Source: Aneurinibacillus sp. (GTDB taxonomy: Bacteria; Bacillota; UBA5301; DYFA01). Taken from it: DNA of 34,482 nucleotides. The position numbers were made by a program, and so were the translations under genes. Location of the stretch: contig DYFA01000005.1 of the NCBI GenBank assembly GCA_020725425.1, forward strand, positions 1 to 34,482. Direction: 5' to 3'. The notes below the pieces were generated by a model, which saw only the letters and a program-made list of their open reading frames with translations, was not told where the DNA came from and made no database searches. Below, piece after piece: positions 15,389-24,215 of the stretch (its first letter is position 1; each line of letters starts with the position of its first letter).

Positions 15389-16813
15389 CTAATTATACAA
15401 TACAGAGGGGGACAAGTCAACGTCGGGCGGGACCGGCAGAACCTGGCGGGACGGGCTTTTCGCGGCGTTCGCCGGCGGTGGGCCGACCTTCACCCGCCGC
15501 GGACGCGGGGGGTAATAATCCTCGGAGACCACCTCGGAGGCCACCTGCCGGCTCTCCCGGTAGTAGCGCCGGTACAGCTTGACCCGGTAACCGGGGCGCG
15601 CCTCCTCGACGACCACCCGCTCACCAGGAGAAAGAGCGGGATCGACCTCGACCAGCTCCGGCCCGGGTTCCACCGGCACGAGCGGGCTCAACTCCAATCT
15701 CACCTCAGGGGAGTCCTCTTTCTGTCCGCAGACCGCGACCGTCAACGTGTCCCGGCCGACCGTCGTGGCGAACACCACCGGCCGGCGCCGGTTGTTCCGG
15801 ATCTTGAGGTCGATTAGGCCGTAGTAGACGGTTGCGTCCCGGCCGGGCGGGACGTAGCCCAAAGGCTGGGAGTGGGCGGTGCGCTCGCGCACCTCCAGCC
15901 CGGCCAGCAGTGCGGCATTGTACAGGGTGGAAGAGACCTGGCAGGTTCCTCCGCCGATACCCGCTACGAACCTCTCCTGGACGATCTCCGGCGCCGGGCG
16001 GTAGCCGCGGGCTTCGGTGCGCTCCCCCACCGTGCGGTTGAAGGACAGGATCTCGCCCGGGCGGAGAAGCGTGCCGTCCAGAGCCTGGGCGGCGAGGCAG
16101 AGGTTGTGCACCCGGTTGGCGTCGCCCGGATCGAAGCGGGTGGTGTACTTAGCCAGGAGCTGCCGGATGCCTGCCCGGCGGAGCTCAGCCAGCGTGACTC
16201 GGGGGCTGACCGGCCGGACGACCAGAGCCACCTCCCGACCTACCGGTGAGGCGAAGGCGGCTCGGAGACGGCGGTACGAGTCAGCCAGGGCGATCTCCCG
16301 GCCCGGCGCCTCCGGCGCCAGTGCACCCGTGGCCGGATCGAAGCGGGCGTTGCGCGGAGGCTGCCCCACCTCGGTGCAGAGGCCCTCCAAGAACCGGCGC
16401 AAGGAGCTTTCACCCCCGCACAGGACCGGTGCCACCGCGACTCCACCCGACCGGAGGCGGCGGAGGATAAGGGCCCGTTCGCCGAGCGAGCCGCGGCGCC
16501 CCACCTGAAACGCCCGGTCCACCGTCGCCTCCACGTCCAGGCCGAGGCCGAAGTCGCGGGGCCACAGGGTCAGGGGCCGCTCGGGAAGAGCGAGGAAGAC
16601 CGGGCGCTGGACCACCTGCCGGTCGTACTCCACGAGCAGCGCCCGGGCCTGGGACCGAGTCAGGCCTCCCACCGGCAGCCCACCCATCCGCACCCCGGGC
16701 AGGATCCGCCCCCCACCGGAGAGGAGAAAAGCGGCCGCCCCAGCCACCCCGCCGAGCGCTGCGGCGGAGATGGCCAGGGCGAGGACGGGGAATATCCTGG
16801 CGCGCCTCCGCAC
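15389..16813 (-). CDS. VanW family protein with peptidoglycan-binding and G5 domains
   Basis: A 474-residue exported or membrane-anchored protein of the YoaR/VanW type. Residues 8-32 form a hydrophobic segment (VLALAISAAALGGVAGAAAF). A YoaR-like putative peptidoglycan-binding region follows (about 40-200). The VanW domain (about 220-350) shows LRPGEILSFNRTVGERTEAR, GYRPAPEIV and the conserved GIGGGTCQVSSTLYNAAL. A G5-like domain (about 370-445) contains RPGYRVKLYRRYYRES, and a Pro-rich tail ends the protein. The start is GTG with GGGGAGGG upstream. VanW was named from vancomycin-resistance clusters, but its function is not established. It lies 33 bases after rlmB and so is probably cotranscribed. 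It is an insertion relative to the plain rlmB-sigH order. Confidence 0.88.
   Translation of the reverse strand: MRRRARIFPVLALAISAAALGGVAGAAAFLLSGGGRILPGVRMGGLPVGGLTRSQARALLVEYDRQVVQRPVFLALPERPLTLWPRDFGLGLDVEATVDRAFQVGRRGSLGERALILRRLRSGGVAVAPVLCGGESSLRRFLEGLCTEVGQPPRNARFDPATGALAPEAPGREIALADSYRRLRAAFASPVGREVALVVRPVSPRVTLAELRRAGIRQLLAKYTTRFDPGDANRVHNLCLAAQALDGTLLRPGEILSFNRTVGERTEARGYRPAPEIVQERFVAGIGGGTCQVSSTLYNAALLAGLEVRERTAHSQPLGYVPPGRDATVYYGLIDLKIRNNRRRPVVFATTVGRDTLTVAVCGQKEDSPEVRLELSPLVPVEPGPELVEVDPALSPGERVVVEEARPGYRVKLYRRYYRESRQVASEVVSEDYYPPRPRRVKVGPPPANAAKSPSRQVLPVPPDVDLSPSVLYN
15392..15420 (-). promoter_or_regulatory. sigma-A promoter for sigH, overlapping the VanW gene end
   Basis: On the minus strand TTGACT (15420-15415) and TATAAT (15397-15392) are separated by 17 bases. 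The site covers the last codons of the VanW gene. Transcription would start near 15385, leaving about 205 untranslated bases before the sigH GTG. Confidence 0.75.
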
Positions 16814-16846
16814 CTGGCGACCCTCCCCGGCGAGGGCCGCCCGTGC

Positions 16847-17815
16847 TTACGGGGAAGCGGCCCTCTGCCGCACGATTTCGTACAGGAGCACCGCCGCCGC
16901 CACCCCGGCGTTCAGGGAGTTGACCCGCCCGCGCATCGGCAGGCGGACCAGGAAGTCGCACCTCTCCCGGACCAGCCGGCTGAGGCCGGTCCCCTCTCCC
17001 CCGATGACCACCGCCAGTGGCCCGGTCAGGCGGGCCCTGGTGAATTCCTGCTCAGCGCTCTGATCCGCCCCCACTACCCACAGGCCCGCCGCCTTCAGCG
17101 CCTCCAGGGCCTGGACCAGGTTGCCCACCCGGGCCACCGGCACGTACTCGACCGCGCCGGCCGAGGTCTTGGCGACTGTAGCGGTGAGCCCGACGTTACG
17201 GTGCCTCGGGATGATCACACCGTGGGCTCCCACCGCGTCGGCCGTCCGCAGGATGGAGCCGAGGTTGTGGGGGTCCTCCAGAGTGTCCACCGCGATGAGC
17301 AGTGGTTCCTCCCCGCTGTTCCGGGCCCGACCCAGGAGGTCGTCCAGTTCGACGTACTCCTTGGCGGCAGCGTAGGCGACCACACCCTGGTGTCCCGGCC
17401 CGGCCAGCCACTCGAGGCGCTTCCGCTCCACCTCCTGGACCGGGACGCCCTTCTCCCGAGCGGCAGCCACGAGCGCCAGGAGCGCCCCGCTCCGCCCGCC
17501 CTTGGCAACCAGCAGGCGGGTGATGGGGTGCCCCGCCCGCATCGCCTCCAGCACCGGGTTCCGCCCTTTCAGCAGGCCGGTAGGCTCGCGCTCAGCCCGC
17601 TCGGGCGGCGCGGGTGGAGCCGGGCGGACGGGCGCCGCCGGCCGGGCAGGCGCCGCCTTCCGGGCGCGCCGGTCTGCTCCCGGCTTCTCCAGGCGGGCCG
17701 GAGGCGGCCGCCGGCCGCCAGCCGGGTGATCCGGGACTGTGGCGCACTTCCGGCCCCCCGGTCGCCCCAGTCCCTTGCCGGACGTGGCTTTCGGTATCCT
17801 TCCCGCTCTTGGCAG
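16847..17815 (-). CDS. rlmB: 23S rRNA 2'-O-methyltransferase RlmB (TrmH family)
   Basis: SPOUT-class enzyme that methylates the ribose of a conserved 23S rRNA guanosine (G2251 in E. coli). Seen: GRNPVLEAMRAGHPITRLLV (substrate-binding domain start), GHQGVVAY, DTLEDPHNLGSILRTADAVG (motif 1), VVIGGEGTGLSRLVRERC (motif 2) and LPMRGRVNSLNAGVAAAVLL (motif 3). Start problem: the conserved GRNPVLE lies upstream of or at GTG 17554, so translation must begin earlier. The frame is open back to just after the thyX stop with no ATG, GTG or TTG. CTG 17815 has GGGGAGGTG eight bases upstream and would give 322 residues with an 85-residue Pro/Ala/Arg-rich, basic N-terminal extension. Identity is sure, the start is not. 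Confidence 0.9.
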   Translation of the reverse strand: MPRAGRIPKATSGKGLGRPGGRKCATVPDHPAGGRRPPPARLEKPGADRRARKAAPARPAAPVRPAPPAPPERAEREPTGLLKGRNPVLEAMRAGHPITRLLVAKGGRSGALLALVAAAREKGVPVQEVERKRLEWLAGPGHQGVVAYAAAKEYVELDDLLGRARNSGEEPLLIAVDTLEDPHNLGSILRTADAVGAHGVIIPRHRNVGLTATVAKTSAGAVEYVPVARVGNLVQALEALKAAGLWVVGADQSAEQEFTRARLTGPLAVVIGGEGTGLSRLVRERCDFLVRLPMRGRVNSLNAGVAAAVLLYEIVRQRAASP

Positions 17816-17818
17816 AAC

Positions 17819-18508
17819 TTACACCTCCCCGCCGGCCTCGGCCTTAGCCTTCGCCAGCCGCCCGCAGGTCATGCGCCCCTCCCGGCAGTAGCCCCTCGCC
17901 ACGCAGGTCGGGCCGGCCAGGCGGAAGAGGTTGGGCGCCACCTTCCGCACTTCTGCCAGCATCGCCTCGGCCAGTTGCCGGATCTCCCACTGGGCCCGGG
18001 TGCAGCACCGCAGCTCGAAGAAGTTCTTGAGGCTGCGGGCATTCATGGTGACGACGACCTTCGTCTCACAGGCGTTCGGCAGAACGTAGCGGGCGTCTTC
18101 CCGGGGAACCAGCTCAACCAGGCGGGAGTAGGCGTCCCGCAGGTCAGCCATCGTCCGCCGGAAGAGGTCTCGGGCCTGCGGTATGGCGGCGATGGAGGGG
18201 GGCATGACGTAATCGAACTGGTCCTCCCGTACGTACCGCTGGGACTGCTGCGAGTAGGAGGCGATGCGGTGCCGGACCAGTTGGTGGGTGAGGGCCCGGC
18301 TGACCCCCTCCACAGCGAAGGTGAAGCTGGCGTGCTCGGTGGGGGAGTCGTGCCCGGCCTCGGCCAGCTTGTCCAGGAATTTCCCGACCTCCTCGTCGGT
18401 GAGGCCTTCCAAGAGTTCCGCCGCCCCCACCGGGGAGTAGCAGAGCCGGGCGGCGGCGGCCACCACCCGCTCGGGGTCAGGGGTATAGGCGACGAGGGTG
18501 ACTTTCAT
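17819..18508 (-). CDS. thyX: FAD-dependent thymidylate synthase ThyX
   Basis: A 229-residue flavin-dependent enzyme making dTMP from dUMP with methylenetetrahydrofolate and NAD(P)H. The ThyX signature RHRxxSxxxxSxR is complete at residues 79-91 ([13 protein letters not shown]). [20 protein letters not shown] precedes it, and [20 protein letters not shown] follows, with the dUMP/FAD-contacting residues. The start is ATG 18508 behind GGGAGGGG. Its stop lies just before the putative rlmB start, so the two are probably translationally coupled. Its place between mrnC and rlmB is the usual clostridial one. There is a 556-base gap on its upstream side. Confidence 0.95.
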   Translation of the reverse strand: MKVTLVAYTPDPERVVAAAARLCYSPVGAAELLEGLTDEEVGKFLDKLAEAGHDSPTEHASFTFAVEGVSRALTHQLVRHRIASYSQQSQRYVREDQFDYVMPPSIAAIPQARDLFRRTMADLRDAYSRLVELVPREDARYVLPNACETKVVVTMNARSLKNFFELRCCTRAQWEIRQLAEAMLAEVRKVAPNLFRLAGPTCVARGYCREGRMTCGRLAKAKAEAGGEV

Positions 18509-19064
18509 TGGTCACCCCTCCCTTCAATTGTGTCTTCTGTGTCTTCCTCTGTGATACGCACCCATCGCGCGTACACGAAAAGTATCCGTTGACATCATGG
18601 CAGAAAAGGAATATGGTTAAGGCAGAAGAACACGTTATACACGCGCCACCGGTGATCGAATCCCGTGATTCATATCACGGAGGGCCTCCTTGAAGGGGGG
18701 ATAGACACCGGGGCGCCGTGTTTTTTAGGACGAAGGTTGAACTGCCAAATGTTGAATTGACTAGCTAAACACGGCGAAGCTGGATCGGGTCGTGACAAAC
18801 GTAGAGCAATATGTTGTGCGAGTCGAACTTTAGCTTGTTTTGCTCCAAGCTTTTTATGAAGACCATTCCAGTGATATCCAACGGCGCCCAATAAAACGTC
18901 AACCCCCCGATGAGCATGAACCGTTCCGCAGTTTGACGGCTTTCATCACCCCAGATGTGGATAACCGGTCTCGTGGCCAAGGTGTCGCTTCCCCCTTGCA
19001 GGAAGCGGTTCGCCTTTTGGCCGTGCTTTTCCTTGTAGGCTCATAAGATAGCGCCGGTCTTGTC
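18509..19064. other. 556-base gap between mrnC and thyX, with remnants
   Basis: No intact gene is seen. It contains a perfect hairpin CCGTGAT/ATCACGG (18663-18680), and a promoter-like pair TTGACA (18589) and TATGGT (18612) with 17 bases spacing on the plus strand that leads to no gene. It also contains the DUF3800-like remnant listed separately. Its composition is more AT-rich than the flanking genes, suggesting inserted DNA that has since decayed. Confidence 0.6.
18855..18980 (-). pseudogene. possible N-terminal remnant of a DUF3800 protein
   Basis: From TTG 18980 the minus strand reads VIHIWGDESRQTAERFMLIG followed by GLTF. This resembles the conserved opening of DUF3800 proteins (acidic DES motif, then a hydrophobic GG strand), which have an RNase-H-like fold and often travel with mobile DNA. 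After about 35 codons the resemblance is lost. The match is short, so the assignment is tentative. Confidence 0.35.
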
Positions 19065-19439
19065 CTAAATGCTAACTTGAGGCCAGGTCTGGTCAAGCAG
19101 GTAAGCCAGCCGTTCTGTCCGGCCGCTTAGGTAGAGATATCCCAGCAGCGCCTCGAAGGCCGTGGCATGGCGGTAGTCCTGGACTGGGACGCCCCGGGGG
19201 GCCGGACCGGACTTGGCGTTGCGCGCCCGGCGGACGACCTCTTCCTCCTCGGGGGTGAGGAGACCTTCCAGTCGGCGCAGGAGGGCAGCCTGGGCGGGGG
19301 CCCGGACCAGGGCCACCGCCTTCCGGTGGAGATTGACCATCCTCCCCGGCTCCCGGCGGGCCAGCCGCTCCCGGACCCAGAGCTCGAAGACGGCGTCCCC
19401 CACGTAGGCCAGGACCAGGGAGGAGGTCGGAACGCTCAT
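19065..19439 (-). CDS. mrnC: Mini-ribonuclease 3 (MrnC)
   Basis: A 124-residue protein consisting of an RNase III catalytic domain without a dsRNA-binding domain, the hallmark of Mini-III, which matures 23S rRNA in Firmicutes. Seen: LAYVGDAVFELWVRERL with the catalytic Asp, RRARNAKSGPAPRGVPVQDY, and TAFEALLGYLYLSGR with the catalytic Glu. ATG 19439 overlaps the cysS stop by four bases (ATGA), indicating translational coupling. The upstream in-frame start at 19454 would lie deeper in cysS and is less likely. The cysS-mrnC pairing is standard in this lineage. Confidence 0.93.
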   Translation of the reverse strand: MSVPTSSLVLAYVGDAVFELWVRERLARREPGRMVNLHRKAVALVRAPAQAALLRRLEGLLTPEEEEVVRRARNAKSGPAPRGVPVQDYRHATAFEALLGYLYLSGRTERLAYLLDQTWPQVSI

Positions 19440-20941
19440 CGCGGCTCTTCCCACTTCCAGCGGACGCCGTGGGGGGTGTCCTCCAGAACGATGCCCAGGG
19501 TCTTGAGCTCATCCCGGATCCGGTCCGCCGTGGTCCAGTCCTTCGCCGCCCGGGCCTCCTGGCGCCGGGCGATCAACTCCTCCACGCGTACTTTGTCGAT
19601 CGACTTCTCCCCCCGCGCCTCGTCCCCTCCACTCGTCTGATCGGCGCCGAACCGGTGCCGGGTCTCCTCAGCCTCCCCGTGGAGCACCCGCAGGACGTCG
19701 TCGAGCCCGGCAAAGACTTCACGGACCTCCTTCAGGGCGGTTAGGGTCTCGCCCGTCAGACGGAAACCGCGGTCGTTCACCTCGCGGTTCACCTGGGAGG
19801 CCAGGCTGTGCAGGGCTGCCAGTGCCAGGGCGGTGTTCAGGTCGTCGTCCATCGCCGCCTCGAACTCCCGGCGGGCAGTCTCCGCCGCAGCCTGCAGGCG
19901 CTCTGCCGCCTGTGGAGCCGCAGTAGCGGCCTGCTCACCGCCGTCCTTGCGCAGCAGGTCGTCCACTACCCGGACCGCCTGGACCAACCGCCGGCGGGCC
20001 TGGTCGGCCGCCTTGAGCTCGTCCCGGCTGTAGGTCAGGGGGCTGCGGTAATGGGCCGAGATGAGGAAGTAGCGGACGGTCCGGGGATCCCAGGCCGCCA
20101 GCACGTCCTTGACGGCAAAGGTGTTCCCCAGCGACTTGGACATCTTCTCCTCCGCCACATTGAGCATCCCGTTGTGCACCCAGAAGCGGGCGAGCGGTTG
20201 CCCCGTGAAGGCCTCGGACTGGGCCATCTCGTTCTCGTGGTGTGGGAAGACCAGGTCCAGCCCGCCGCCATGGATGTCGAAGGCTGCCCCCAGGTACTTG
20301 TAGGACATGGCTGAGCACTCAATGTGCCAGCCGGGGCGCCCCGGCCCCCAGGGGCTCTCCCACGCCGGCTCCCCCGGCTTGGCGGCCTTCCAGAGGGCGA
20401 AGTCCATCGGGTGGCGCTTCAGCGGGTTGACCTCGATCCGAGCCCCCGCCTCCATCTCCTCGACGCTCCGCCCGGAGAGCCTGCCATAGCCGGGGAAGCT
20501 CTCCACGGAATAGAAGACGTCCCCGCCGGCCGGGTAGGCGTGCCCCTTCTCGATCAGTACGCCGATGAAGTCGACGATGGCGTCGATCTCGGTGCTCACC
20601 CGGGGGTGGAGGTCGGCCGGAGCGACCCCGAGCCTGGCCATCCCTTCGTGATAGTCGTCGATGAACCGCTGGGCCACCTTCCAGGCCGGCCGCCCCTCCT
20701 GGATCGCCCGGTTGATGATCTTGTCGTCCACGTCGGTGAAGTTCTGGACGAACTTGACCCGGTAGCCCCGGTAGGCGAAGTACCGGCGGAAGACGTCCCA
20801 CAGGACGGAGACCCGGGCATGTCCGAGGTGGGTGTAGTCGTAGGGCGTCACCCCGCAGACGTAGACGGAGACCTCGCCGGGGCGCCGGGACACGAACTCC
20901 CGCTTCTGCCTGGTCAACGTATCGTAAAGGCAGATGCTCAT
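19436..20941 (-). CDS. cysS: cysteinyl-tRNA synthetase
   Basis: A 501-residue class I synthetase charging tRNA-Cys. HLGH (residues 38-41) is the HIGH motif and KMSKS (266-270) the second signature. The active-site Zn ligands C29, C209, H234 and E238 are in place ([30 protein letters not shown]). A C-terminal helical anticodon-binding region follows, with a charged insert near residue 430 ([10 protein letters not shown]). ATG 20941 overlaps the cysE stop as ATGA, so cysE, cysS and mrnC form a tightly coupled set under the T-box leader. Confidence 0.96.
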   Translation of the reverse strand: MSICLYDTLTRQKREFVSRRPGEVSVYVCGVTPYDYTHLGHARVSVLWDVFRRYFAYRGYRVKFVQNFTDVDDKIINRAIQEGRPAWKVAQRFIDDYHEGMARLGVAPADLHPRVSTEIDAIVDFIGVLIEKGHAYPAGGDVFYSVESFPGYGRLSGRSVEEMEAGARIEVNPLKRHPMDFALWKAAKPGEPAWESPWGPGRPGWHIECSAMSYKYLGAAFDIHGGGLDLVFPHHENEMAQSEAFTGQPLARFWVHNGMLNVAEEKMSKSLGNTFAVKDVLAAWDPRTVRYFLISAHYRSPLTYSRDELKAADQARRRLVQAVRVVDDLLRKDGGEQAATAAPQAAERLQAAAETARREFEAAMDDDLNTALALAALHSLASQVNREVNDRGFRLTGETLTALKEVREVFAGLDDVLRVLHGEAEETRHRFGADQTSGGDEARGEKSIDKVRVEELIARRQEARAAKDWTTADRIRDELKTLGIVLEDTPHGVRWKWEEPR

Positions 20942-21648
20942 GCCGTCTCCTCCTGTTTCTCCCCCGAGGTTTCGCCTTGGTTCTCCTTTTGGCCTGCCTC
21001 AAGCCGGCGCACCTCGGTCTCGAGCGCCTCGACCTTGGCTTCGAGGTGCTCCATTGTGCGGAGAAGGCATTTCAGCATCTCAGCCTCGGGGTCGGGAACG
21101 TCGCCATGGTCCAGTTCCTTCCCGACCCGGACCCCGTTGTGCACCACGACCCGCCCCGGCACTCCCACCACCGTGGTGTTTGACGGGACCTCGCGCAGGA
21201 CCACTGCCCCGGCGCCGATCTTCACGTTGTCGCCTACCTTGAACCCGCCGAGTACCTTCGCTCCGGCCGAGATGACCACGTTGTTGCCGATCGTGGGGTG
21301 GCGCTTCCCTTTCTCCTTCCCCGTCCCTCCGAGGGTCGCTCCCTGGTAGATGGTGACGTTGTCGCCGATCTCAGCGGTCTCGCCGATCACCACGCCCATG
21401 CCGTGGTCGATGAAGACCCCCTTGCCGATCTTGGCCCCCGGGTGGATTTCGATTCCGGTTAGCTGCCGCCCGAGGTGGGAGACCAGCCGGCCGAGGAAGT
21501 AGAACTTCCTCACCCACAGCCAGTGGGCGAGGCGGTGGATGAGAATGGCGTGGAAGCCGGGGTAGAGGAAGATGACCTCCCAGACGCTGCGGGCCGCCGG
21601 GTCCCGGTCGAAGACGGCTTTGATGTCGCTTTTGATGCGGTCGAACAC
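20938..21648 (-). CDS. cysE: serine O-acetyltransferase
   Basis: A 236-residue left-handed beta-helix acetyltransferase producing O-acetylserine for cysteine synthesis. Seen: an N-terminal helical part with [37 protein letters not shown], then hexapeptide repeats ([56 protein letters not shown]). The catalytic HG is in IDHGMG. A tail predicted to be coiled coil ([19 protein letters not shown]) replaces the usual short C-terminus. The start is GTG 21648 with GGGGGTGA upstream; the frame extends further, but that part is the T-box leader. The tail may alter CysK binding or oligomerisation. Confidence 0.94.
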   Translation of the reverse strand: MFDRIKSDIKAVFDRDPAARSVWEVIFLYPGFHAILIHRLAHWLWVRKFYFLGRLVSHLGRQLTGIEIHPGAKIGKGVFIDHGMGVVIGETAEIGDNVTIYQGATLGGTGKEKGKRHPTIGNNVVISAGAKVLGGFKVGDNVKIGAGAVVLREVPSNTTVVGVPGRVVVHNGVRVGKELDHGDVPDPEAEMLKCLLRTMEHLEAKVEALETEVRRLEAGQKENQGETSGEKQEETA

Positions 21649-21664
21649 GCCTTCACCCCCATAA

Positions 21665-21915
21665 AGACGAACTGGCCGCCCCGAGCGCAAGGCTCCAGAG
21701 GCGGCCGAAAACCGCGGTTCCACTCTGGTTGGGTCGTACCAACCCGTCTCTTGGCGCGCTAACGGGCGCTCCCGGGGCCACCTACCCACGGCGGCGCGGG
21801 CTCCGTCATCCTATGCCCCCCGCCTCCGCTTCGGCACCCGGCTCGCGGGCGCACTTCCCCGCTTCCCGGAACGGGGCGCTTTCAGCCGCCGGCGCCCCTC
21901 TCTGACCGGTCCGGT
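21665..21915 (-). promoter_or_regulatory. T-box leader (Cys type) of the cysE-cysS operon
   Basis: On the minus strand the T-box core AGAGTGGAACCGCGG lies at 21726-21712. It is preceded by a hairpin GGGTTGG/CCCAACC, as expected for stem III. It is followed by a terminator, GGCCGCC pairing with GGGGCGGCC (21706-21674), that competes with the antiterminator. Upstream, AGAGAGGGGCGC and a GAAGTGC site (TGC at 21853-21851) fit stem I with a Cys specifier codon. Uncharged tRNA-Cys would let transcription through into cysE and cysS. The core is convincing; the specifier assignment is by eye. Confidence 0.8.
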
Positions 21916-21921
21916 CCACGG

Positions 21922-23430
21922 CTACTCTGCCCGGTCTTCGCCTATAGCCTGATTATACGCGCCCAACCGGGCCAGGGTCAACTCCTTGCCCAGGAGCCAC
22001 ATGACCACCGGCAGTTCAGGACCGGAGGCCTGGCCCGTCAGGGCTGCCCGGAGGGGGCGGAAGACCTTGGCCGGTCCCAAGCCCAGTTCGGACGGTAAGC
22101 GGTGGAGAATCTCCCCTAGCCGTTCCGACCGCCACTCCTCCTCAGGTACGGGCTTGAGAAGCGCCGCCGACCGAGCCAGGAGGGTCGGGACATGCTCGCC
22201 GTCCAAGAGGCGGGCCGCCTCTCTCCCCATTTCCAGCCGGCTTCCTCCCCGGTATGGGCTAAGCGCCACAGCCAGGGCGGATAGAGTGGGCACCCCCTCC
22301 CGGAGCACCTCCACCGCCCGCCGCAGACGCTCCGTCTCTGCGCTCCGCTTCGAGGAGATTCCCTCCGGCCAGTCGAGGAACGGCTGGAGGCGCCTCCAGA
22401 GTTCGGAGGGCGAAAGCCGCCGCAGGTACTCCCGGTTCATCCAGTCCAGCCGCTCCCGGTCGAAGACGGCCGCCGCCTTCGAGACCCGCTCCAGGGCGAA
22501 GACCTCAATCAGCTCAGACTTCGAGAAAAACTCCCGCCCGGCCGGGTCCGACCAACCGAGCAGCGCCAGGTAGTTCAGGAGCGCTTCCGGCAGGTAGCCC
22601 TCTTCGCGATACCGGCGGAGGGCGGTGGCCTGCTCCCTCTTGGACAGCTTCCGCCGGCCGGGGCCCAGGAGCATCGGCAGGTGGGCGAAGGTCGGAACGT
22701 CGGCCCCCAAAGCCTCAAAGAGGAGGATCTGGCGGGGGGTGTTGGTAAGATGCTCCTCCGCCCGAATTACATGGGTGATCGCCATCTTCCAGTCGTCCAC
22801 GGTGGCGGCGAAGTTGTACAAGGGAGTCCTGTCGGGGCGCAGGAGAAGGAAGTCGTCAAGGTCGCGGGTATGGAAGACGGTGGCCCCGTGCACCAGGTCG
22901 TGCACGACGACCTCCCGGTCCTCGTCGGGCAGCCGGAAGCGGAGAGCCGGCCTGAGACCGGCGGCAGCCAGCTCGTCCCGGCGCCGGGCCGCCTCCGAGG
23001 GCGAGAGACCGCGGCACCGCCCGTCGTACCGGGGCGGCGCCCCTCGAGCGAGGGCTGCCGCCCGACGCTCTGCCAGTTCTTCGGGGGTGCAGAAACAGTC
23101 GTAGGCGTACCCGCCCTCCTTGAGCTGGGCTGCCGCTTGCTCATAGAGGCGGCCCCGCTCCGACTGCCGGTAGGGGCCGAAGGGGCCGCCGACGTCCGGC
23201 CCCTCGTCCCAGTCCAGGCCAAGCCAGCGCAGGTCCGCCAAGACAGCCCCCTCGGCGCCCGGGACGAGCCGTTCCACGTCGGTGTCCTCGAAGCGCACGA
23301 GGAAGACGCCCCCGTGGTGCCGGGCGAAGAGCCAGGCGAAGAGAGCGGTGTGGGCGTTGCCGAGGTGCAGGTCCCCGGTGGGACTGGGAGCGAACCGGGT
23401 GCGCACCTTCCCGGGCCGGTGGGGCTCCAT
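21922..23430 (-). CDS. gltX: glutamyl-tRNA synthetase
   Basis: A 502-residue class I synthetase. The HIGH-type motif is in FAPSPTGDLHLGNAHTALF (HLGN at residues 22-25, with Asn in the last position). Zn-type cysteines are seen in YDCFCTPEEL (112, 114) and GRCRGL (139). The second signature KLSKR is at 261-265, and a long helical anticodon-binding domain fills 330-502. RTPLYNFAATVDDWKM and THVIRAEEHLTNTPRQ are the expected catalytic-domain blocks. It is preceded by the CBS gene at close spacing. Whether it is discriminating (tRNA-Glu only) cannot be judged here. Confidence 0.96.
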   Translation of the reverse strand: MEPHRPGKVRTRFAPSPTGDLHLGNAHTALFAWLFARHHGGVFLVRFEDTDVERLVPGAEGAVLADLRWLGLDWDEGPDVGGPFGPYRQSERGRLYEQAAAQLKEGGYAYDCFCTPEELAERRAAALARGAPPRYDGRCRGLSPSEAARRRDELAAAGLRPALRFRLPDEDREVVVHDLVHGATVFHTRDLDDFLLLRPDRTPLYNFAATVDDWKMAITHVIRAEEHLTNTPRQILLFEALGADVPTFAHLPMLLGPGRRKLSKREQATALRRYREEGYLPEALLNYLALLGWSDPAGREFFSKSELIEVFALERVSKAAAVFDRERLDWMNREYLRRLSPSELWRRLQPFLDWPEGISSKRSAETERLRRAVEVLREGVPTLSALAVALSPYRGGSRLEMGREAARLLDGEHVPTLLARSAALLKPVPEEEWRSERLGEILHRLPSELGLGPAKVFRPLRAALTGQASGPELPVVMWLLGKELTLARLGAYNQAIGEDRAE

Positions 23431-23440
23431 GATCTGGCTC

Positions 23441-24214
23441 CTAGATGGTGCTGTATCCGACCGACAGCTGCTCCGGTCCGTCGGCCAGGGCGTGTCCGAA
23501 GCGGCCGAAGATGGCCACCGAGACCCGTCCCTCGCCCCGGACGCACGACACCTTGAAGCCGCCGCCCAGCCCCGGATTGATCAGCGCCAGCTGCATATAG
23601 GCGTCCCGGACGGCGTTGGATACGCCGATCTTCTCCCGGGCCTCCTCCGAGATGACTCCCCGGGCGATAGCCGCGGCGATCGTGGATTCCCGAAGCTTCA
23701 CCGCGAGCTTCTCCGGCGAGGCCCCGACCTGGGTGATAGCCGCCCGGTAGCCGTAGCCCTGGATCTTCTCCAGCCAGTAGTGCTCGTACTCCCGCGAGCG
23801 GGTCATCACCAGATAGATGGCGGAGCTCTCGATAGTCAGCCGGACGCGGTCGTCGTCCCGCTGGTATCCGCGGAGGATGTCCCGGGAAGTCAGAAGCCCC
23901 ACCAGTTGTCCCTCGTGGTTGACCACCGGCAGGCCGTCGATGTCGTTCTCCAAAAGCATCCGGCCGGCTTCCCGGATCACCTGGCTTTCCAGCACCTGTA
24001 CCACGTTGGGGGACATGACCGTCTCCACCGACGCCTCGGGGTGTTCCGCCTTGAACAGGTCGCTATCGGTGACGATCCCGATGATCCGCCCCTCCTCCAT
24101 TACCACCAGCCGGCTCTGCCGGTTGTCCAGCATCACCCGGCGGGCCTCCTCGATCGTCGCCCGCCGGCCGATCACCGCCGGATAGGTCTGCATCATGTCC
24201 CGCACCAGCATCAT
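23441..24214 (-). CDS. CBS-domain protein with an unassigned C-terminal domain
   Basis: 257 residues. Two CBS domains occupy about 1-60 (MMQTYPAVIGRRATIEEARR, GIVTDSDLF) and 65-120 (MSPNVVQVLESQVIREAG, GLPVVNHEGQLVGLLTSRD), together a Bateman module that usually senses adenosine nucleotides. Residues 125-165 hold a linker-like segment, and 165-257 a conserved-looking tail with SNAVRDAYMQLALINPGLGG and VAIFGRFGHALADGPE that I cannot assign. GGAGGTG overlapping the ispDF stop serves ATG 24214, so it is coupled to ispDF. Function unknown. Confidence 0.85.
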   Translation of the reverse strand: MMLVRDMMQTYPAVIGRRATIEEARRVMLDNRQSRLVVMEEGRIIGIVTDSDLFKAEHPEASVETVMSPNVVQVLESQVIREAGRMLLENDIDGLPVVNHEGQLVGLLTSRDILRGYQRDDDRVRLTIESSAIYLVMTRSREYEHYWLEKIQGYGYRAAITQVGASPEKLAVKLRESTIAAAIARGVISEEAREKIGVSNAVRDAYMQLALINPGLGGGFKVSCVRGEGRVSVAIFGRFGHALADGPEQLSVGYSTI

Positions 24215-24215
24215 G

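Noticed and set aside
18589-18617. Plus-strand promoter-like TTGACA-N17-TATGGT
   Set aside because: No gene follows on the plus strand. It was kept only as part of the gap description.
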